A stretch of 64,000 nt of DNA from Idiomarina abyssalis (GTDB taxonomy: Bacteria > Pseudomonadota > Gammaproteobacteria > Enterobacterales > Alteromonadaceae). The notes below the pieces were generated by a model that saw only the letters and a list, made by a program, of their open reading frames with translations, had not been told where the DNA came from and did not search any database. Shown one piece after another: positions 61,336 to 64,000 of the stretch. Made by a program: the position numbers and the translations under genes. The stretch covers positions 62,001 through 126,000 of the forward strand of contig NZ_FPBE01000007.1 in the NCBI RefSeq assembly GCF_900116625.1, read 5' to 3'. Within the stretch, counting starts at the first letter, position 1, and each line of letters opens with the position of its first letter.

Positions 61336-61734
61336 GATGTCAGCGTTCAACACCTTACTGACCGGACAGCCGTCTTTCGCTTTTTCTGCCAGTTTCTGGA
61401 ATTTGCTTTCGTCAATATCCGGAATGCTGGCTTTAACGGTTAAGTGAATTTTCGCGATGCTGAAGCCATCACCGTCTTCCTCTAAGGAAACTTCGGCTTT
61501 GGCGTCAATACTGTCCGGCTCATAGCCAGACTCTCCCAGCATTAACGAAAACGCCATGGCGTAGCAGCCTGCGTGCGCAGCACCAAGAAGCTCTTCAGGG
61601 TTAGTGCCCTTACCGTCTTCAAACCGGCTCTTAAATGAGTATTGGGTACTGTCTAAAACACCACTTGGCGTTGAAACAACACCTGAACCTTCTTTAATAC
61701 TGCCTTTCCACTGTGCATTTGCAGAGCGTTTCAT
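61312..61734 (-). CDS. OsmC-family peroxiredoxin
   Basis: The 140-residue thiol peroxidase reduces organic hydroperoxides. The catalytic cysteines are present in the OsmC arrangement: GAAHAGCYAMAFSLML (Cys about 57) and AKDGCPVSKVLNADI (Cys about 123). ANAQWKGSIKEGSGVVSTPS at the N-terminus is of the OsmC type rather than Ohr. The ATG lies after GGAGGC. It overlaps the convergent rarD by 24 bases. Confidence 0.92.
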   Translation of the reverse strand: MKRSANAQWKGSIKEGSGVVSTPSGVLDSTQYSFKSRFEDGKGTNPEELLGAAHAGCYAMAFSLMLGESGYEPDSIDAKAEVSLEEDGDGFSIAKIHLTVKASIPDIDESKFQKLAEKAKDGCPVSKVLNADISMDASLS

Positions 61735-61809
61735 AAAATGCCTCCGACATAGTATGTATGTACTTTAAACATAGTCGAAGAACGCATTTTTTGATCACTA
61801 CTTTACACT

Positions 61810-63981
61810 TCAGAAGACGGGATCCAGGCGCGCATACGAAACAACCAGCCACTTACTGCCGACGTTATCGAAATTGATCTGGACTCTGGATTGCGGCCCG
61901 GTGCCTTCGTAGTTCAATACCGTACCCTCGCCAAATTTCGGGTGGCGTACACGTTGCCCAAGTGAGTACCCGGTCTGCTCAAAAGCCTCATGGCTGGCGG
62001 CGTTATTAAATCGGCTGTAACTGCTGGGCTTTTCAACTTTGGTTTGTATACGCACTTCGTGCAATGTGTCCGGCGGAATTTCACTAATAAAGCGACTGAC
62101 TTTGTGAAACAATTCCTGACCATAAATACGGCGCTGCTCAGCGTAAGTAAGCACCAACTTTTGCATGGCGCGGGTCATTCCCACGTAGCAAAGTCGCCGC
62201 TCTTCTTCCAACCTTCCTGGTTCATCCATAGACTGCTGGGACGGAAACAAGCCTTCCTCCACACCGGTCATAAACACCAACGGAAATTCCAGACCCTTGG
62301 CACTGTGTAACGTCATTAGCTGCACCGCGTCCTGATATTCATCGGCCTGCTCTTCACCAGCCTCAAGAGCAGCGTGCGCCAGAAAAGCATTCAAAGGGGT
62401 CATGTCCTCTTCGGCGTCATCCAGGGTAAAGTTTTCACAAGCCGTCACCAGCTCTTTTAAGTTTTCTACCCGGGTTTCTGCTTTTTCGCCTTTTTCGGCT
62501 TCGTACATGGCCATTAGACCACTCTTTTTAATGACTTCGTCGCTCAGGCGACCTAACGAAAACTCTTCGGTTTCGTCGTCCAGAGCTTCCATAAAATCGA
62601 GAAAAGAACCAACCGCATTACGAGCACGACCGGCCAGCTGCTTTTCATTCACCATGTACTTTGATGCCTGCCATAAAGACTCGCCACGTTCGCGGGCGGC
62701 CTGACGGATCATCTCCAGAGTTCGGTTTCCAATACCCCGGGTTGGTGTGTTGATCACTCGCTCAATGGCGGCGTCATCGTCGCGATTACCCAGAATTCGC
62801 AAATAGGCGAGTGCATCTTTAATTTCCTGACGGTCGAAGAAACGTAAACCGCCATAAATACGATAGGGAATACGTGCGTGCAGCAAAGCTTCCTCTAAAA
62901 TACGCGATTGTGCGTTACTTCGGTACAAAAGAGCCGCATCCTGCAGCGAACCGCCCTGATCACGCCATTCCTCAATGCGGGCAACAATGTACCGGGCTTC
63001 ATCCATTTCATTGAAGCCGGCGTAAAGGCTAATAGGCTCGCCATCGTTACCGTCAGTCCATAAGTCCTTACCCAGACGCCCAGAGTTATTAGAAATAACC
63101 GAGTTTGCTGCGCGCAATATGGTGCTGGTTGAACGATAGTTTTGCTCCAGACGAATGGTTTCTGCGCCTTCAAAATCGGATAAAAACTGATGGATGTTTT
63201 CGACTTTTGCACCACGCCAACCGTAGATGGACTGATCATCGTCACCCACAATAGTCACGCTGTTTTGTTCGCCAGCCAGTAAACGCACCCAGGCATATTG
63301 TATGGAGTTGGTATCCTGGAACTCGTCCACCAGAATATGCCGGAAACGGTTTTGGTAATGCTCGCGGACAATCCGGTTATTGCGCAGTAATTCGTGTGCC
63401 CGTAATAACAGCTCCGCAAAGTCGACCAGACCGGCCCGATCACAGCTTTCCTGATACAAAGTATAGATTTCTTTTAGGGTTTGCTCTGTCGGGTCGTAAG
63501 TTTCAATGTGCTGCGGGCGCAAACCTTCGTCTTTTTTACCGTTGATGTACCACTGAGCCTGCTTTGCCGGCCAACGTTTGTCGTCCAGGTTTAAACTTTT
63601 AATTAAGCGTTTAATCAGCCGCTGTTGGTCATCGCTGTCGAGGATCTGAAAGTTCTGGGGCAACCCGACATCCATGTAGTGCGCGCGCAACAGGCGGTGC
63701 GCCAGACCATGGAAGGTACCAATCCACATACCGCGCACTGAGCTGCCAACCAGTTGCTCAACACGACCACGCATTTCCGCCGCGGCTTTATTGGTAAAGG
63801 TAACCGCCAGCACACTAAAAGGCGAATATTGCCGCTCCTGAATAAGCCAGGCGATGCGATGCACTAACACACGGGTTTTGCCACTACCGGCTCCCGCCAG
63901 AACCAGCATATGCCCGTCTGTTGCAGACACGGCTTGCTGCTGTCGTTCATTTAAATCTGCCAGAAGCGGGTGTGTACTCAT
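61810..63981 (-). CDS. uvrD: DNA helicase II UvrD
   Basis: The 723-residue 3'-5' helicase works in nucleotide excision repair and mismatch repair. Motifs are LVLAGAGSGKTRVLVHR (Walker A, 29-36), VDEFQDTNSIQYAW (motif II), VGDDDQSIYGWRGA (motif III), LEQNYRST (motif IV), LMTLHSAKGLEFPLVF (motif V) and YVGMTRAMQKLVLTYAEQRR (motif VI). The C-terminal tail ends in a Tudor-like segment (GQRVRHPKFGEGTVLNYEGTG). The start is an ATG 19 bases from the window edge, so its promoter is not visible here. Confidence 0.97.
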   Translation of the reverse strand: MSTHPLLADLNERQQQAVSATDGHMLVLAGAGSGKTRVLVHRIAWLIQERQYSPFSVLAVTFTNKAAAEMRGRVEQLVGSSVRGMWIGTFHGLAHRLLRAHYMDVGLPQNFQILDSDDQQRLIKRLIKSLNLDDKRWPAKQAQWYINGKKDEGLRPQHIETYDPTEQTLKEIYTLYQESCDRAGLVDFAELLLRAHELLRNNRIVREHYQNRFRHILVDEFQDTNSIQYAWVRLLAGEQNSVTIVGDDDQSIYGWRGAKVENIHQFLSDFEGAETIRLEQNYRSTSTILRAANSVISNNSGRLGKDLWTDGNDGEPISLYAGFNEMDEARYIVARIEEWRDQGGSLQDAALLYRSNAQSRILEEALLHARIPYRIYGGLRFFDRQEIKDALAYLRILGNRDDDAAIERVINTPTRGIGNRTLEMIRQAARERGESLWQASKYMVNEKQLAGRARNAVGSFLDFMEALDDETEEFSLGRLSDEVIKKSGLMAMYEAEKGEKAETRVENLKELVTACENFTLDDAEEDMTPLNAFLAHAALEAGEEQADEYQDAVQLMTLHSAKGLEFPLVFMTGVEEGLFPSQQSMDEPGRLEEERRLCYVGMTRAMQKLVLTYAEQRRIYGQELFHKVSRFISEIPPDTLHEVRIQTKVEKPSSYSRFNNAASHEAFEQTGYSLGQRVRHPKFGEGTVLNYEGTGPQSRVQINFDNVGSKWLVVSYARLDPVF

Positions 63982-64000
63982 CTGCGGTCACCTAAGTCAT

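Noticed and set aside
1-64000. CRISPR array, tRNA or rRNA genes
   Set aside because: No regularly spaced repeats and no recognisable tRNA/rRNA sequences were noticed on reading, but a tool-based scan was not possible.

Overview
The window comes from a gammaproteobacterial chromosome. Gene content (recBCD as three overlapping genes, recQ-yigI-rarD, RlmA, CtlX, many TonB-dependent receptors, a c-di-GMP network, a secreted S8 protease with PPC domains) suggests a marine member of the Alteromonadales, with Idiomarina or a close relative as my best guess. That assignment rests on gene style and remembered families, not on a database match. No rRNA, tRNA, insertion sequence, prophage or CRISPR array was recognised.

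Layout. 0-5 kb: a DNA-glycosylase fragment, a patatin, ferredoxin-NADP reductase, and a Fur-box-controlled pair (PepSY-DUF2271 fusion and DUF4198), then a Vgb-like propeller. 5-10.8 kb: housekeeping and accessory genes (SLC13-type permease with TrkA-C domains, FemAB-like protein, DUF4160/DUF2442 pair, rlmA, cold-shock gene with long leader, ctlX). 10.8-17 kb: an iron-uptake cluster with two siderophore-type TonB receptors flanking a PepSY membrane protein and a small anchored protein, with Fur-like boxes. 17-20 kb: queH and a secreted subtilase. 20-24.5 kb: vapBC, a dGTPase-like HD protein, a sigma-54-type promoter ahead of an unknown gene, an orphan antitoxin and an esterase.

24.5-42 kb is the most interesting part. 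It holds vsr, an EcoRII-family restriction endonuclease and a Dcm/M.EcoRII-like methyltransferase. Converging on the methyltransferase is a tight four-gene operon: MORC/MutL-like GHKL ATPase, HNH nuclease, SNF2 ATPase, and a 146-residue protein that looks like the isolated EcoRII-N DNA-binding domain. recBCD lies immediately upstream on the same strand. My reading is that one CCWGG-type methyltransferase may be the self-mark for two restriction outputs: a classical endonuclease, and a multi-subunit ATP-dependent complex using a free EcoRII-N reader. RecBCD would degrade the broken DNA and Vsr would repair deaminated 5-methylcytosine.

42-64 kb: two glycosyltransferases, LysE, a GAF-GGDEF cyclase, a TPR protein, a DUF885 lipoprotein, a threonine-aldolase-family enzyme, a His-tailed periplasmic protein under a strong Fur-like box, an ABC exporter, MscS, an Hsp20 gene with a sigma-32-like promoter and ROSE-type RNA thermometer, a degenerate GGDEF-EAL receptor, DUF3630-like, recQ, yigI, rarD, OsmC and uvrD.
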